Part shown: piece by piece, positions 62,995-64,000 of the stretch | Position numbering within the stretch: the first letter of the stretch is position 1 | How the letters are laid out: each line of letters starts with the position of its first letter | Assembly: GCF_035920345.1 (NCBI RefSeq) | Contig: NZ_CP109149.1 | Coordinates: 5,518,001 to 5,582,000 of the forward strand | Direction of reading: 5' to 3' | Length of the DNA: 64,000 nt | DNA from: Nocardia vinacea | Lineage (GTDB): Bacteria; Actinomycetota; Actinomycetes; Mycobacteriales; Mycobacteriaceae | Translations under genes and position numbers: made by a program | The notes under the pieces: model-generated | What the model was told of the DNA's origin: nothing | What the model saw: only the letters and a program-made list of their open reading frames with translations | The model's database searches: none

Positions 62995-63993
62995 GTGGCT
63001 GCTTCCCAACGTGTGCGAACCCGGGTGCCCGCGCCGCATCGTTCGATCCTGCCCTCGGTGCCGGGGATTCCGGCCGGGGCGGCGGTTCTGATCGCGGTGG
63101 CGTGCACATTTTTGGGGTTCCTGATCGATGCCCACGGCGAGAACAACGAGCTGACCGGGACGTTCAACACGTTGTACGTCCTCGGCTGCGTCGCGGCGGT
63201 GCTCGCCGTTCGCTATCGCGGACTCTTCACGACGATGGTGCTGCCACCGCTGTTGCTGTTCGTCGCGGTGCCGCTGGCTTATCAGCAGCTCACCGGTGGC
63301 GCTTCGACCGGCCTCAAAGACATCCTGTTGAATCTGGCGATCCCGCTGGTGAACCGGTTCCCGATCATGGCGCTGGCCACCGTGCTGGTGCTGGCGATCG
63401 GCGGCGGGCGGATCCTGCTACACAGGCGTGAGGAAGCCGCCGGACGCGCCGACGAATCCCGTCGCGGCACCAGCTGGGGCCGCAGCAGCGCAGCCAAACG
63501 CACCAGGTCGGAGCGCACCGAGCGCGGCTCGCTCGCCGATGCCGCGCGCCGACGCACTCGCCGTCCCCAGGCCGATACATCCGACCTCGATACCGATCTG
63601 CATCTGCCGCGACCGAGTCGGCGCGGTAGTTCGGAAGTAGCGGACACCCCACCGCGCGTCGGCGGCGCCGCAAAGAACGCCCGGGGTGACGAACGCCCGA
63701 GCCGCGAGCGCCGATCGAGCACCCGCGCCGCCCGCCCCGCCACGGCAGCGGCCCGCAACGAAGGCGAACCGACCCGAGCCGCACGACCCGCCACGGCAGC
63801 GGCCCGAAGCGAGGGCGAACCGACCCGGGCCGTACGACCCGCTGCGGCAACCCCTCGGGCCGATGCAGATTCGAGCCGAGCGGCAGCGACCAGGCGGCGC
63901 GGTGAAGCCCCACCGCCACACCCGCAGCCCAATGTCCGCTACCGCGAACGTGATTCGAGCCGCACCGAGCGCCGTCGACCGGAAAACCTCTAG
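62995..63993 (+). CDS. DUF6542-type membrane protein with basic low-complexity tail
   Basis: 332 residues from GTG 62995; TAGTGT 8 bp upstream suggests a leaderless start. Four helices in residues about 25-145 (PAGAAVLIAVACTFLGFLID and others) form a DUF6542-like domain; orthologs occur near ychF/lytB in mycobacteria. Residues 150-332 are Arg/Ala/Pro-rich, with a 17-residue repeat (RAARPATAAAR-x-EGEPT, 51 bp in DNA, about 63721-63850). Stop TAG at 63991, 7 bp before the window ends. Confidence 0.8.
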   Translation: MAASQRVRTRVPAPHRSILPSVPGIPAGAAVLIAVACTFLGFLIDAHGENNELTGTFNTLYVLGCVAAVLAVRYRGLFTTMVLPPLLLFVAVPLAYQQLTGGASTGLKDILLNLAIPLVNRFPIMALATVLVLAIGGGRILLHRREEAAGRADESRRGTSWGRSSAAKRTRSERTERGSLADAARRRTRRPQADTSDLDTDLHLPRPSRRGSSEVADTPPRVGGAAKNARGDERPSRERRSSTRAARPATAAARNEGEPTRAARPATAAARSEGEPTRAVRPAAATPRADADSSRAAATRRRGEAPPPHPQPNVRYRERDSSRTERRRPENL

Positions 63994-64000
63994 CCGAACC

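Overview
The window is high-GC DNA from a mycolic-acid actinobacterium, most likely Nocardia or a close relative. The evidence is the gene set and its order: pruA, dapC, a seven-iron ferredoxin, fbiC (coenzyme F420), a mycobacterial-type small membrane gene, mshB (mycothiol), lpqW, typA, phhB, pimE and an Ala/Pro-rich exported protein stand in the same neighbourhood as in Mycobacterium tuberculosis (roughly Rv1187 down to Rv1157c, from memory). No PE/PPE genes are seen. GTG and TTG starts are common, as are 4-bp ATGA/GTGA overlaps.

Layout. 1-18.2 kb is mostly housekeeping on the minus strand: proline and lysine metabolism, F420, mycothiol, mannolipid (PIM) enzymes and the GTPase TypA. Inserted among these on the plus strand are a bacterial PH-domain pair and a KimA-like K+ permease. 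18.5-22.8 kb holds exported or envelope proteins, a serine/glycine nonapeptide-repeat protein, a tandem-duplicated domain protein and a CHAP protein. 23.0-26.6 kb is a four-gene OpuC/ProU-type compatible-solute ABC operon. 26.7-37.8 kb is regulators and their targets (two WYL regulators lie in the window, one here), an MFS pump with its MarR regulator, a deletion scar joining two gene remnants, a two-gene family of surface proteins and a membrane Ser/Thr kinase.

37.9-43.0 kb is the most interesting part. Three tail-to-head overlapping tyrosine-recombinase genes form a RIT (recombinase-in-trio) element that sits inside an ImmA/IrrE-like metallopeptidase gene. The element cuts the gene exactly between the H and E of its HExxH motif. 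Removing 38195-41592 (3398 bp) restores the reading frame and gives HEIGH. The ends carry 31-bp inverted repeats and extra palindromes. Downstream is the peptidase's usual partner type, a DUF6545-like membrane protein.

43.1-51.4 kb holds a small SnoaL-like protein with a divergent WYL regulator, YchF, an oxidoreductase, an AraC regulator with a VOC protein, and a sugar ABC importer (binding protein plus two permeases) without its own ATPase. 51.6-64 kb has cstA-ybdD, the DNA-repair pair alkA (Ada-AlkA fusion) and ogt, and the sbcD-sbcC nuclease operon. The latter contains a previously unremarked 73-codon gene joined to both neighbours by ATGA overlaps. Next come a 139-bp tandem repeat, rmuC, and a DUF6542-like membrane protein. 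No tRNA, rRNA or CRISPR array was seen.
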